NCBI RefSeq assembly: GCF_001436755.1
Contig: NZ_AYZD01000011.1
Coordinates: 124,001 to 188,000 of the forward strand
Reading direction: 5' to 3'
DNA length: 64,000 bases
DNA from: Liquorilactobacillus aquaticus DSM 21051
GTDB taxonomy: Bacteria > Bacillota > Bacilli > Lactobacillales > Lactobacillaceae
Below are positions 17,718-26,425 of the stretch, piece after piece. Position 1 is the stretch's first letter. Every line of letters starts with the position of its first letter. Position numbers and translations under genes: made by a program. The notes under the pieces are model-generated. The model was given only the letters and a program-made list of their open reading frames with translations, was not told the origin of the DNA and made no database searches.

Positions 17718-18095
17718 CTATTTCACTTCTGTGGTTATCTGTTCCCACGCATCAAGCAATTCCGTCAGCATTTTAACAACCGGTGGCAATAAAGTTTGGT
17801 CCTTATTCATATTAGCTTTAACAAGCTGCTGATACATGAATTCATATAAAGATTCAAGATCTTCAGGTACATCGCCTTCAACCTCTGTGTTGAGTGAGCC
17901 CTTAAGCTCCATTAAGATATCTTGTGCACGAATCAATTCTTTATGTGCCTTTTTAGCATCGTCATTCTCAATCGCAATCTCTGCAATTTTGACACTTTTA
18001 ATCGCTCCTTGATACAGCATCTCAATTAATTTGGTCGGTGAAGCACCCATTACTTGATTCCTCAGATAACTGTTTTTGGCATTTTCATAGCCCAT
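17718..18095 (-). CDS. fliS: Flagellin export chaperone FliS
   Basis: A 125-residue helical-bundle chaperone that binds the C-terminus of flagellin in the cytoplasm and delivers it to the export gate. The family pattern is clear: YLRNQVMGASPTKLIEMLYQGAI near residues 11-33, then the helix with KAHKELIRAQDILMELKGSL and the YEFMYQQLVKAN segment. It sits 16 bp after the FliT-like gene at the end of the flaG-fliD block. Confidence 0.95.
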   Translation of the reverse strand: MGYENAKNSYLRNQVMGASPTKLIEMLYQGAIKSVKIAEIAIENDDAKKAHKELIRAQDILMELKGSLNTEVEGDVPEDLESLYEFMYQQLVKANMNKDQTLLPPVVKMLTELLDAWEQITTEVK

Positions 18096-18111
18096 TTTTT
18101 ATTTCCACTCC

Positions 18112-18447
18112 TTAAAAATCAACGTCAATAAGTGACGCACCCTGTTCTTGCTGCAAGTATGTTCTGATCGTACTATTAGGTTTATTCAACTGAGCAATTT
18201 TTTTTGCCAGTTGCCCTTTTTTAACGGAAAGAACATGCACTAGTTTACCATATTGTGCCACAATTCGGTCAATGACTTCTTTTTCAGAACTGGTCAGTTG
18301 CTTAAGCGATACGCTGTCCAAAACAGTAATCATAGCCCGCGAATCTTTTAGAATACGCTCAGCCTGATCAAGATCCTGACCATCCCAAGAGCCTAAAAGG
18401 GAATTCAGCTGCTGCAGTTTTTCAAGCAGTTCTTTGTTCTTATTCAA
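18112..18447 (-). CDS. FliT-like flagellar chaperone (putative)
   Basis: A 111-residue, mostly helical, charged protein between fliD and fliS (17 and 16 bp gaps). The position and size match FliT, the chaperone of the filament cap FliD. The sequence itself has no motif I can name beyond heptad-like helices, for example LLEKLQQLNSLLG and LVHVLSVKKGQLAKKIAQL. The name rests on context. Confidence 0.6.
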   Translation of the reverse strand: MNKNKELLEKLQQLNSLLGSWDGQDLDQAERILKDSRAMITVLDSVSLKQLTSSEKEVIDRIVAQYGKLVHVLSVKKGQLAKKIAQLNKPNSTIRTYLQQEQGASLIDVDF

Positions 18448-18464
18448 TTCATATCACCTATTTT

Positions 18465-19880
18465 CTAGCTTGAAAGCGACGATGTCTGACTCGTGATGTA
18501 GCTCATTTGTGACTGTGCCTCCATCATGACTTGGTCGAGGCGGGTAAACATATCAACGTACTGCGTTTTTTTAGCTTCCAACATCGTGTTGAAATCGTCA
18601 ATCTGCTTATTTAAATCCTTGATAGTAGTATCATATCCAGCAGATTTAGTTGCGATGATTCCCTTATTAGCCGAGCTATCAACCAAATAAGTATTGAGCA
18701 TCTTAGACAAATCAGCCGCATAACCAGACTCAGAAGTAACCGTTCCTAACGAGCTTTTAGTTGACTGATAGAACATATTCTTGACCGCGGTCGGATCATC
18801 AGCAATAGCTGCATTTAGCTTATCTTGATCTAAGCCTAAGGTTCCCTCACGATCAACCGTTGAAATACCAACTTTATTGGGATTCAAGGTGCTGCCAGTG
18901 ATGTAAGGATTTGTGATCATATTGCGCAATGATGACTGCAACCTCATTAACTCACTATCACCAGCCAATTTACCTGTCGTATTATCCGACTGGCTCGGAT
19001 CACCGACACTGAGATCATCACTGATCAAACTCATTAGGCTGTTATATTGTGTCACCATATCATTAACTGCCGAAACTGTTTTAGAGGTGTCGTTTGTTAA
19101 GGAAAGTGTGACATGATCATCGCTGACTTTTGAAAGTGTGAATGTTGTTCCTTCAACCGCATCACTAACTGTATTAGTATCACGCGTAATTTTCATACCA
19201 TCAAGTTCAAAAATTGCAGACTGACCCTTTGATGTTGTTGCACTCGAACCTAAACCAAGACTATCAGCGGCACCACCCGATACACTGATGTCACGCGCGC
19301 CCATTTTACTGTCTGTCAATACCAACCGGTTATCAACCACGCTGGCTTTAATGCTTGAATTACTGGTCTCTTTATTGATCTTAGTCGCGATATCATTTAA
19401 AGAGTCCGTGTCGCTGATGTCAAAATCAAAAGTTTTCGCATTACCATCTGTATCTTCTTCAGCACTCGTCAGTGTCAATGAACCAGATATGCCCAAAGCT
19501 GTTTTGCTGGTTTTAACATCGAGACGTGTCCCCGTTATTTTGCTGGCAGTTGCTAACTGATCGACTTTTAGATCATAAGTTCCTTCAGCAGATGTAGTAT
19601 CCCCGGTAATCGAGGCAATCGTTGCATCTGAACTTGAGGTCTTCTTAGTCTGATAAGTGTCGTCAGACTGCAAAGCTGTGACTTTGGTTAAAAAGTTGTT
19701 TAAACGAGTTTTAACATCGCTCCAGGCCGTTTTTTGACTCGTTAGGGTCGTTATCTGATTTTGTGCTTTAGTTTTCCCAACTGAATCAGCTTCCAATAAA
19801 GCCTCGACATCATCAGCAGTAATACCTGAATATTGTCCTAAAGTACTACTAATGCCGCTAGTTGTTGTAATACTTGCCAT
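18465..19880 (-). CDS. fliD: Flagellar filament cap FliD
   Basis: A 471-residue secreted cap protein that catalyses flagellin polymerisation at the filament tip. The N-terminal FliD_N domain has SGIDADDVEALLEADSVGK-like sequence (ITADDVEALLEADS). The middle has the repeated D2/D3 region, and the C-terminal domain (VSAVNDMVTQYNSLMSLI to MFTRLDQVMMEAQSQMSYI) is a coiled-coil. Length agrees with the family. It is preceded by flaG with a 9-bp gap. Confidence 0.95.
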   Translation of the reverse strand: MASITTTSGISSTLGQYSGITADDVEALLEADSVGKTKAQNQITTLTSQKTAWSDVKTRLNNFLTKVTALQSDDTYQTKKTSSSDATIASITGDTTSAEGTYDLKVDQLATASKITGTRLDVKTSKTALGISGSLTLTSAEEDTDGNAKTFDFDISDTDSLNDIATKINKETSNSSIKASVVDNRLVLTDSKMGARDISVSGGAADSLGLGSSATTSKGQSAIFELDGMKITRDTNTVSDAVEGTTFTLSKVSDDHVTLSLTNDTSKTVSAVNDMVTQYNSLMSLISDDLSVGDPSQSDNTTGKLAGDSELMRLQSSLRNMITNPYITGSTLNPNKVGISTVDREGTLGLDQDKLNAAIADDPTAVKNMFYQSTKSSLGTVTSESGYAADLSKMLNTYLVDSSANKGIIATKSAGYDTTIKDLNKQIDDFNTMLEAKKTQYVDMFTRLDQVMMEAQSQMSYITSQTSSLSS

Positions 19881-19889
19881 TTTCCATCA

Positions 19890-20318
19890 CTATCCTTTCT
19901 TATCGACAACGATCCCCATCTGCTGCCAAATGCTGCCGATTACATCCAACATTTTAGCTGGTGGTATTTCTTTGATCACGTCATCATTTTTCATATTGAT
20001 CAGCTGAACATAGGTCCGACCAGTTGTTTTGTGCACTTTAAACTTTAAACGGACATTCCGCCCTAGAAGCTGCTTGTTCATTTCATCAACTGCGTTGTTT
20101 AAATCTTCATGTGAAATTGCCTGAAATTCTTCATCACTTTTAGAATTTGATGCAACTTCAGGAGTGATCTCATCCTTTTCAGACTTGCCGTCACTATCTG
20201 CCAACAGATCTTGGGCTAAACGCCGCAGATCTAGGTTAGTACCGTCTAAATCATTGTCAGTCTCAATCGGCTGAACTCGTGTTGTTGGCGGAACCGGTTG
20301 AATTTTTTCAATTTCCAT
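19890..20318 (-). CDS. flaG: FlaG family protein
   Basis: A 142-residue protein with the FlaG C-terminal core: LNNAVDEMNKQLLGRNVRLKFKVH-type segment, then TYVQLINMKNDDVIKEIPP, which is diagnostic (xxVxVID..TxEVIRQIPP in relatives). FlaG proteins affect filament length. The N-terminal 60 residues are acidic and poorly conserved. It begins the flaG-fliD-fliT-fliS block. I see no promoter in the 50 bases between the flagellin terminator and this gene. Confidence 0.85.
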   Translation of the reverse strand: MEIEKIQPVPPTTRVQPIETDNDLDGTNLDLRRLAQDLLADSDGKSEKDEITPEVASNSKSDEEFQAISHEDLNNAVDEMNKQLLGRNVRLKFKVHKTTGRTYVQLINMKNDDVIKEIPPAKMLDVIGSIWQQMGIVVDKKG

Positions 20319-20370
20319 CCATACATCCTCCCCCTCTAAAAGAGTAGCTTAAAAAAGTTATGTATGCCAC

Positions 20371-20403
20371 AAAAACCGACCGCCGAATATACCCGACGAT
20401 CGG
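20371..20403 (-). terminator. Flagellin gene terminator
   Basis: GC-rich arms 20376-20386 and 20393-20403 pair over about 10 bp with wobbles, and the minus strand runs into TTTTT (20371-20375). It lies 33 bp after the hag stop and before flaG. Confidence 0.8.
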
Positions 20404-20435
20404 CCTTTGCCAAAAACGAAAATCTATTATTAAAA

Positions 20436-21488
20436 TTAACCTTGTAACAAGGACAATACACTGTTTGGCATTGAGTTTGCTTGTGCAAGCATTGATGTCG
20501 AAGCCTGTGTCAAGATGTTTGCCTTTGTGAAGTTAGTCATTTCTTCAGCCATATCAACGTCACGGATGCGTGAGTTAGCTTCAGATAAGTTTTCTTCAGT
20601 TGTACCCAAGTTGTTAACAGTATGTGTTAACCGGTTTTGAGCAGCACCTAAATCGGCACGTTGAGCTGAAACTTGATTAATAGCAGCATCAATCTTAGTA
20701 ATTGGATCATCCGCTTTAGCTTGGGTTAAAGCTGTTTTCCCAGCATCTGATGCAGAGAAAGTTTTTACTGCTGCAGCGTATGTTGCTTTAGCATCAGTTG
20801 TAGCATCTGTAGCTTCTGCTGCAGTTTTCAAAGCTGACAATGTGCTACCAGTAGATGTAACAGTACCATCTGTACCGTATGTTGCTGTATCTGCTGCAAT
20901 TGCACTTTGGAATGCTGTCGATTTAGTTAAATCGCTGCTTGCTTGAGAAAGGTTTAACCCACTAACTCCTAAAGCTGAAGCACTCATATTGCCAATTTCA
21001 ACAGTCATTGTTTGACCGGCATTAGCACCGATTTGGAAAGTAAATGCTGATTTACCATCACTTTCGCTAGTATCACCTGTTAACAAGCTCTTTGTGTTAA
21101 ATTCAGTTGTGCTGCTGATACGATCAATTTCATCACTTAAAGCACTGTATTCTTTGTTGATAGCAGAACGATCATCATCACTTAAAGTTCCGTTTTCGCT
21201 TTGAACAGTGAGATCACGCATACGGCCTAAGATACTATGTGTTTCATTTAAAGCACCTTCAGCTGTTTGAATCAATGAAATACCATCTTGTGCGTTACGT
21301 GTAGCTTGGCTCAAGCCACCGATTTGGCCCTTCATTTTTTCTGAAATAGCTAATCCAGCTGCATCGTCGCCGGCTTTGTTGATACGTGAACCGGATGATA
21401 ACTTAGCTAATGAGTTGCTTTTTGATGTTGTTGCGGCTGTTAAGCTGCTAAGAGTATTCATAGCAGCAACGTTTGTATTAATTCTCAT
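20436..21488 (-). CDS. hag: Flagellin
   Basis: A 350-residue flagellin, the filament subunit exported through the type III flagellar system. The N-terminal D0/D1 region (MRINTNVAAMNTLSSL, then SGSRINKAGDDAAGLAISEKM) and the C-terminal D1/D0 region (LGAAQNRLTHTVNNL to LAQANSMPNSVLSLLQG) are conserved. The centre (about 180-270) is short and rich in Ala, Thr and Ser, possible O-glycosylation sites. The start is the ATG at 21488, 8 bases after GGAGG; a longer frame from 21539 has no site. A sigma-D promoter lies 60 bases upstream and a terminator follows. Confidence 0.97.
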   Translation of the reverse strand: MRINTNVAAMNTLSSLTAATTSKSNSLAKLSSGSRINKAGDDAAGLAISEKMKGQIGGLSQATRNAQDGISLIQTAEGALNETHSILGRMRDLTVQSENGTLSDDDRSAINKEYSALSDEIDRISSTTEFNTKSLLTGDTSESDGKSAFTFQIGANAGQTMTVEIGNMSASALGVSGLNLSQASSDLTKSTAFQSAIAADTATYGTDGTVTSTGSTLSALKTAAEATDATTDAKATYAAAVKTFSASDAGKTALTQAKADDPITKIDAAINQVSAQRADLGAAQNRLTHTVNNLGTTEENLSEANSRIRDVDMAEEMTNFTKANILTQASTSMLAQANSMPNSVLSLLQG

Positions 21489-21547
21489 GTTAGATTCCTC
21501 CAATGATTGATTATTTATCTTCTGAGGTTTCCCCCTCATGCTATATG

Positions 21548-21572
21548 TATCGGACGAAAACGGGGGTGTTTA
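21548..21572 (-). promoter_or_regulatory. Sigma-D promoter of hag
   Basis: On the minus strand TAAA (21572-21569) is 15 bases from CCGATA (21553-21548), a close fit to the sigma-28/sigma-D consensus (TAAA N14-16 GCCGATAT). It places the transcript start about 53 bases before the flagellin ATG. Confidence 0.85.
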
Positions 21573-21910
21573 ATAGTTTTTTGAAAAAAATTGTTTTTTA
21601 TTGAAGAAATGATATACAACTTGAAAAATTTAAAGACACACCATGATTAATTAAGTACCACTTTTTATAATGATTGACCCAAAATTAGAAACTGCCAAAA
21701 CAACAACAATTGGCCCATTACAACGAAAATTTTGGCGCGTTAGAAGTTACTTCTTAGATATCGTCCCCCGTATATGTAATTCATCTGGATAGATGAATTA
21801 CTTTAGAGGATTATCTGGATGCTTCGCAACTCCCAATTCACTGTGCTAACAACAAACTTGAACTTAATTGTCCTGATAGTTTTTTGTTATCTTGTGCACT
21901 ATAAATGAAA
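21573..21910. other. Intergenic stretch with a perfect 11-bp hairpin
   Basis: No gene is seen between the hag promoter and the flgL terminator. At 21776-21801 the arms GTAATTCATCT and AGATGAATTAC are perfectly complementary around a 4-base loop. There is no T-tract on either side, so it may be a protein site or RNA structure, not a terminator. ATCTGGAT recurs at about 21783 and 21814. Confidence 0.45.
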
Positions 21911-21955
21911 AATAAAAGCCCTGAAGGCCCCCCACAACCGTTCAAAGCTTTTATT
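21911..21955 (-). terminator. Terminator after flgL
   Basis: AATAAAAGC (21911-21919) pairs with GCTTTTATT (21947-21955) with further partial pairing inside (TGAA/TTCA). On the minus strand it is followed by TTTTC. It lies 14 bp after the flgL stop. Confidence 0.65.
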
Positions 21956-21969
21956 CCTATATTCATTTT

Positions 21970-22890
21970 TTAATTTAAATAATCCAAAATCGTTGTCTGC
22001 ATGATTTTTGTACCCATTGCAAGTGTTGCCTTGTACGAAGTCATCTGGTTCTGATACTCCATGTATTTTTGTGCAACATCAACATCCTGTTTATCTGACA
22101 AAACATCTGTTAGATTACTTTTTTCGGTCTCGTTTCTTGATGAAGCTGCCTGCAGCCGCGTTGTGATTGTACTGATCTTGGCCTGTACATTCGTGAAATT
22201 ATCGGTATAATTTTGGTTTTCCTTCAAGAGATCACCAGACAGTGAATCCTTATCGTCACTGTTTAATGCCGTAATCAACTTGTTGAAGTACCCGCTAATA
22301 TTCTCACCTGTTTGTGCACTATCTGACAGATCTGTCAGCTTTGTACCATCGGCAAATAAATTAACGCCGACACCCTTAGCGATCTCGCGGGGCAGATCCT
22401 GTGCGGTCCCGTTATACTTGATGCCAGTAATTTCGCCATTTTCTTTTTCAACTTCAAACGGTACTGTTGTCGTATTTTGCCCACCAAAAACGTAACGTCC
22501 GTCGAAGTTTGTATTCAGCGAATCAACCACACCCGAAATAAGTTGCTCGACTTCATCCTTATTCGCCTTAACATCGCTATCTGCGGTTGAAGCATTAGCC
22601 GAGGATTGAATCAGGGTACTGATCCGCTGCATTGAAGTAGTGACACCACTCAAGGCTGAATACTGCGTCTGCGACCATGAAATGCCGTCAGAAATCGTGC
22701 TGGCATATGTTTTGTTTTGTGCCAGTGAAACATTCAGATCCATGATCTTTGAGACTAACAAGGGATTGTCAGATGATTTGCTGACTTCCTTGAAGGATGA
22801 CAACTGGCTCATCGTTTTTTGGACTTTATTCGTATTCGTCGTTAAGTTCTTGAGAAAATCATTGTATGTCATGTTATCTGAAATTCGCAT
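21970..22890 (-). CDS. flgL: Hook-filament junction protein FlgL (HAP3)
   Basis: A 306-residue junction protein joining FlgK to the filament. The N-terminus MRISDNMTYNDFLKNLTTN and QKTMSQLSS match flagellin-like HAP3, with the KEVSKSSDNPLLVSKIMDL region. The central FGGQNTTTVPFE is typical. The C-terminal helix VAQKYMEYQNQMTSYKATLAMGTKIMQTTILDYL ends in the expected place. It follows flgK by 4 bp. Confidence 0.94.
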   Translation of the reverse strand: MRISDNMTYNDFLKNLTTNTNKVQKTMSQLSSFKEVSKSSDNPLLVSKIMDLNVSLAQNKTYASTISDGISWSQTQYSALSGVTTSMQRISTLIQSSANASTADSDVKANKDEVEQLISGVVDSLNTNFDGRYVFGGQNTTTVPFEVEKENGEITGIKYNGTAQDLPREIAKGVGVNLFADGTKLTDLSDSAQTGENISGYFNKLITALNSDDKDSLSGDLLKENQNYTDNFTNVQAKISTITTRLQAASSRNETEKSNLTDVLSDKQDVDVAQKYMEYQNQMTSYKATLAMGTKIMQTTILDYLN

Positions 22891-22894
22891 AAAC

Positions 22895-24418
22895 CTACAC
22901 TCCCGTTCTGTTGATCAACGTGTCCAGCATTTCAGACACAACTGAAATGATACGCGCATTAGCCTGAAAGCCTTGCTGGAAGCGAATAACATCCGACATT
23001 TCTTCATTGATCGAAACTCCAGATGCCGATTCATTTTTGTATTCAAGCTGATTCAACAACGAGAGCTGCGCTGATGAAGTGTTATCTGCCTGCTGCTTCG
23101 AAATACCGTTCTTAGTCACAATATTATTGAAAGCATCCGCAAAACTTGAACCGCCGTCCTTCTGCGTAAACGTCATGCTAGTTGCATCATAACTCGCTAG
23201 ATCACTGTCAGAGAGCGGATAATTCAGTTTCAAGTTGTTGAGATTCGCGATCGCAAGCGCGCGTGAACCATCACCGGCAGCTGTCGTTGTTCCTGCTGGA
23301 ATCAATGATGGGTTAGCAGCAATCGTTGAATCAACTTTGAGATTTGCAGCGTAGTTCTCGGAATCATCTCCGATACTGAAAAAACCGCTCGTGCTCTGTT
23401 TACCATCAGTGAAGACCATATTGGTCGTTTTAGCTACTGTTGCAGCAAAATCATTCAACTCTTGCAGATGCGTCTGGATCTCATTAACAGAAGCCTGCAA
23501 ACCACCTAAACTACCAGAAGATACATCCAGCTTAGTATAGGCTGTATTAGCATCTGCATCACTCTTAGTCAGCAAAATCGTACCAGCCGCATAGTCCTCA
23601 GAAAGCGTCTGCGTTCCCGCTGTTGTATCGCCATCCTTAGCAACTTGTGCCTGACCATCTTGATTCCCAACGACTACACTAAGTGTATTACGTTCATCCC
23701 CATTAAGAATGGTTTGTCCTGAAAGCTGAATCGATGCCCGTCCGTATTTGTCGAGTGAAGTTGTAACATTCGCTAGACTTGAAATATCCTTTAACAGAGT
23801 ATCGCGCGTATCTAATAGATCATTGGGCGTATCGCCTGAACTAGATAGGTTATAGACCTGGCTGTTCAATGACTGCAGCTGTTTGACCTTTTCATTAAAA
23901 TCAAGTGCGGTCTTAGCAATATTTTGCGTCGTATCAGCTTTTAGCTGGCTGACCTTGTCGGCCATTCCCCGAACCGTATCTGCAAAACTACTGGCTGTCT
24001 CAACAACTGTCGCCTTCGAGGTTCCCATTTCTGGGTTCTTCGACAACTGTGTCCAACTATCAGACAGGCTGGATAATTGACTGACGACCCCACTATCAGA
24101 CGGCTCGTTCAATGTATCTTCAAGCTGTCCCAAGACATCTGATTTTTCATTATAAAATTGATACTGCGAATTAGCATCACGAATCTGTGAACGAACAAAG
24201 TCATTGACAACACGTTCAACCCCGGTAGCTTCAACCCCGGTTCCAATCATCCCAACGCCCGCCATATTGTAAGGAGTAGTTGTCTTCATGTCCACACGCT
24301 GCCGCGAGTACCCGTCTGTATTCGTATTTGCAATATTATGACTGCTCGTTTGAAGTGCAATCTGGTTTGCGCCCATTCCACTGGTTGCTGTTCCCAGAGT
24401 ACCAAATAATCCAACCAT
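22895..24418 (-). CDS. flgK: Hook-filament junction protein FlgK (HAP1)
   Basis: A 507-residue junction protein between hook and FlgL. The rod/hook family N-terminus has GLFGTLGTATSGMGANQ and the SSHNIANTNTDGYSRQRV motif at about residues 26-43. The C-terminal flg_bbr domain ends EEMSDVIRFQQGFQANARIISVVSEMLDTLI. Length is normal. It is in the flgM-flgN-flgK-flgL late operon, 12 bp after flgN. Confidence 0.95.
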   Translation of the reverse strand: MVGLFGTLGTATSGMGANQIALQTSSHNIANTNTDGYSRQRVDMKTTTPYNMAGVGMIGTGVEATGVERVVNDFVRSQIRDANSQYQFYNEKSDVLGQLEDTLNEPSDSGVVSQLSSLSDSWTQLSKNPEMGTSKATVVETASSFADTVRGMADKVSQLKADTTQNIAKTALDFNEKVKQLQSLNSQVYNLSSSGDTPNDLLDTRDTLLKDISSLANVTTSLDKYGRASIQLSGQTILNGDERNTLSVVVGNQDGQAQVAKDGDTTAGTQTLSEDYAAGTILLTKSDADANTAYTKLDVSSGSLGGLQASVNEIQTHLQELNDFAATVAKTTNMVFTDGKQSTSGFFSIGDDSENYAANLKVDSTIAANPSLIPAGTTTAAGDGSRALAIANLNNLKLNYPLSDSDLASYDATSMTFTQKDGGSSFADAFNNIVTKNGISKQQADNTSSAQLSLLNQLEYKNESASGVSINEEMSDVIRFQQGFQANARIISVVSEMLDTLINRTGV

Positions 24419-24430
24419 TCAAATTCCTCC

Positions 24431-24790
24431 TTACACTTCTCTATCGATCAGTGCTGTTCTCGCTTGTTGCTTTACTGTTTTATACTTCGAATATGTAGCA
24501 GCAGGTGCTTTGATATTATCTTTGATCGCTGTCATCAGCATCTTCTGGTAGCTGAGTGCCTGCTTAGTCAGCAACAGATTCTCATCTTGCTGCACTTTAA
24601 TTTGTTCAATCAAGCCCTTTGTTTTAGACGTAAGCGTCCCATCATACTCATTGAGGACCGGAACAAATTTTTCTTTCTGTTCCACCAGCTCTACTAGTTC
24701 CTCTGCTTTATCCTTGATCAAAAAATTTTTCTCTTTTTTCAATAATCGCGAAAAAGACACCAAATGCCGTTGAAACTCAATTTCATTCAT
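24431..24790 (-). CDS. flgN: FlgN-like export chaperone
   Basis: A 119-residue helical protein between flgM and flgK, where FlgN, the chaperone of FlgK and FlgL, is expected. The sequence shows long charged helices (LLKKEKNFLIKDKAEELVELVEQKEKFVPVLNEY) typical of FlgN. The flgM stop codon is 2 bp before its start. Identification rests on helix pattern and position. Confidence 0.8.
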   Translation of the reverse strand: MNEIEFQRHLVSFSRLLKKEKNFLIKDKAEELVELVEQKEKFVPVLNEYDGTLTSKTKGLIEQIKVQQDENLLLTKQALSYQKMLMTAIKDNIKAPAATYSKYKTVKQQARTALIDREV

Positions 24791-24792
24791 AA

Positions 24793-25083
24793 TTAATTAC
24801 CTTTTTTTGTATCGAAATCAGCCATCATTTTTGAAGCGATACTTTCAGCCGAAACTTTATAACTTCCATCCTTGATCGCCTGCTTTAAGCTTGCCACACG
24901 TTCAGGATCAAGGCCTGCTTCTGACTGACTATTTTTACGGATTTCTTGTGTTTTTGCTGACAGGCTGACGTCTAAAGCTTTACTGTTTTCCTGCTGTCTT
25001 ACTTGTTTTGTCTTGTTTTGATCAACCTTAAGTCGATTGATCTGATCATTATAACTATTATTTTGGAATCCTTCTATTTTCAT
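24793..25083 (-). CDS. flgM: Anti-sigma-28 factor FlgM
   Basis: A 96-residue small basic protein that binds and holds sigma-D until the hook is complete, then is exported. The C-terminal core SEAGLDPERVASLKQAIKDGSYKVSAESIASKMM matches FlgM. It is the first gene of the late operon, preceded by a sigma-D promoter, giving feedback control. The SD is GGAAGGAG upstream. Confidence 0.93.
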   Translation of the reverse strand: MKIEGFQNNSYNDQINRLKVDQNKTKQVRQQENSKALDVSLSAKTQEIRKNSQSEAGLDPERVASLKQAIKDGSYKVSAESIASKMMADFDTKKGN

Positions 25084-25125
25084 CAGAGCCGCTCCTTCCC
25101 CGTTTTGAAATGTCCTATATTAACA

Positions 25126-25151
25126 TTATCGGCGAAATTAAAAAAAGTTAA
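25126..25151 (-). promoter_or_regulatory. Sigma-D promoter of flgM-flgN-flgK-flgL
   Basis: On the minus strand GCCGATAA (25133-25126), a perfect -10, is preceded by 14 bases and TTAA (25151-25148). It starts the late operon about 40 bases before flgM. The -35 lies inside the terminator hairpin of the preceding operon. Confidence 0.85.
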
Positions 25152-25172
25152 ACCTCACGGCTAACTTTTTTT
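25140..25172. terminator. Terminator of the flgB-fliY operon
   Basis: AAAAAAAGTTA (25140-25150) pairs with TAACTTTTTTT (25162-25172), ending in seven Ts on either strand. It lies 66 bp after the fliY stop and overlaps the -35 element of the flgM promoter. Confidence 0.8.
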
Positions 25173-25237
25173 AATCTTAAGCTTTTTTTAAGAAAATGAA
25201 TTAGGCTTCAACTTAAAAAGCTGTCCCTTACTGCCTT

Positions 25238-26425
25238 CTAATTCATACGATTGATTCGCTGATTGGGTGAAAGAATATTTGTTATCCGCACCCCGAAGTT
25301 TTCGTTGATGACAACAACTTCTCCCGTAGCAATTGGTTTGCCGTTCAACAAAATTTCTAAAGGTTCATCCGTCAACTTATCTAGTTCAATTACTGAACCC
25401 GAATTAAAGGAGAGGATATCCCTAACCGTTTTCTCGCTTCTTCCTAAAACAACACTCAAATTCAAAGGCACATCTAAGATTAAATCAAGATTATCACCTT
25501 CAGCAACTTCCTTGTCGCTCAACTGTTGGAAGTCGGGTGCGCTAACTTCAACTTTTGGCTGTGGCTTAGCTTTACTTGTTGCATGTTTAGGCTGTGCCGG
25601 TACTTTATTTTCAGGTTGAGGTTGCACTTGTGGCTCTGGTTGCGCAGTTGTTTGTTTTTGTTCAGTCTCAGCAGTAGTATCAGCCGGTGCTGCAGTCGGT
25701 TCCCCTGAGCCTGCCTTGTCATCTTCTCTGTCAACAACTGTTGCCTTGTCAGACATCATTGCATCTGTGATATCGGAAACCATGTCTTCTGTAAAGATCT
25801 GCATGATCTCACTTTCGATCAAACCTTCAACTGACAAGTTGAAAGAAATTCGATAGATCACTTGGTCTTTAACGATCCCATCATATTCAACATTAGATGG
25901 TTCCTCCCAAAGTTTGACTGATGGAGGTAAAATATCGACTTTGCGATCAATCATAGTTGCCATCGAAGTTGAGGCCGAACCAATCATTTGGTTCATCGCT
26001 TCTGCCACCGCGCTCAGTTCAAGCTCAGTAAACTTATCCGACTTAGGTGTCCCGTCGCCGCCCATCATTAAATCTGCAATAATAATTGCATCCTTAACTT
26101 CGAGCAGCATTAAATTCGTGCCCATCAGACCTTCTTTAAATTCAACGGTTGTCGCAACTTTAGGTGCTTCTATCCCCGAAAGCAGATCATCAAATTTAAC
26201 TTTGGTAACACGCGGTGTCGTGATACTGACACGGCGTGCAAGAATTGAAGAAAGTGTGGTTGCTGCTTGCGACATTGAAATATTACCAACTTCTCCGATA
26301 ATATCCTGCTTAGTCTGCTCGTCAACTCCTGTATTTTCAGGTTTTTTGTCTTTCTGTGCATCATCTGCTCCTGAATTTGCATTCATTAATGCATCAATTT
26401 CTGCTTGTGATAAACCGTCGCTCAT
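25238..26425 (-). CDS. fliY: Flagellar motor switch phosphatase FliY (FliN)
   Basis: A 395-residue switch-complex protein. The N-terminal peptide LSQAEIDALMNANSG matches the CheY-P-binding motif. The middle CheC-like domain carries two phosphatase helices (EVGNISMSQAATTL near 46-59 and ELSAVAEAMNQMIGSA near 137-152), and the C-terminal SpoA/FliN domain runs from about 300 (LDLILDVPLNLSVVLGRS). A Gln/Pro-rich linker of about 65 residues joins them. It dephosphorylates CheY-P at the motor. The start overlaps the fliM stop (ATGA). Confidence 0.94.
   Translation of the reverse strand: MSDGLSQAEIDALMNANSGADDAQKDKKPENTGVDEQTKQDIIGEVGNISMSQAATTLSSILARRVSITTPRVTKVKFDDLLSGIEAPKVATTVEFKEGLMGTNLMLLEVKDAIIIADLMMGGDGTPKSDKFTELELSAVAEAMNQMIGSASTSMATMIDRKVDILPPSVKLWEEPSNVEYDGIVKDQVIYRISFNLSVEGLIESEIMQIFTEDMVSDITDAMMSDKATVVDREDDKAGSGEPTAAPADTTAETEQKQTTAQPEPQVQPQPENKVPAQPKHATSKAKPQPKVEVSAPDFQQLSDKEVAEGDNLDLILDVPLNLSVVLGRSEKTVRDILSFNSGSVIELDKLTDEPLEILLNGKPIATGEVVVINENFGVRITNILSPNQRINRMN

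Noticed and set aside
20436-21539. A longer flagellin starting at 21539
   Set aside because: The extra 17 codons include the ribosome binding site and leader; MRINTNVAAMN at 21488 is the conserved flagellin start.
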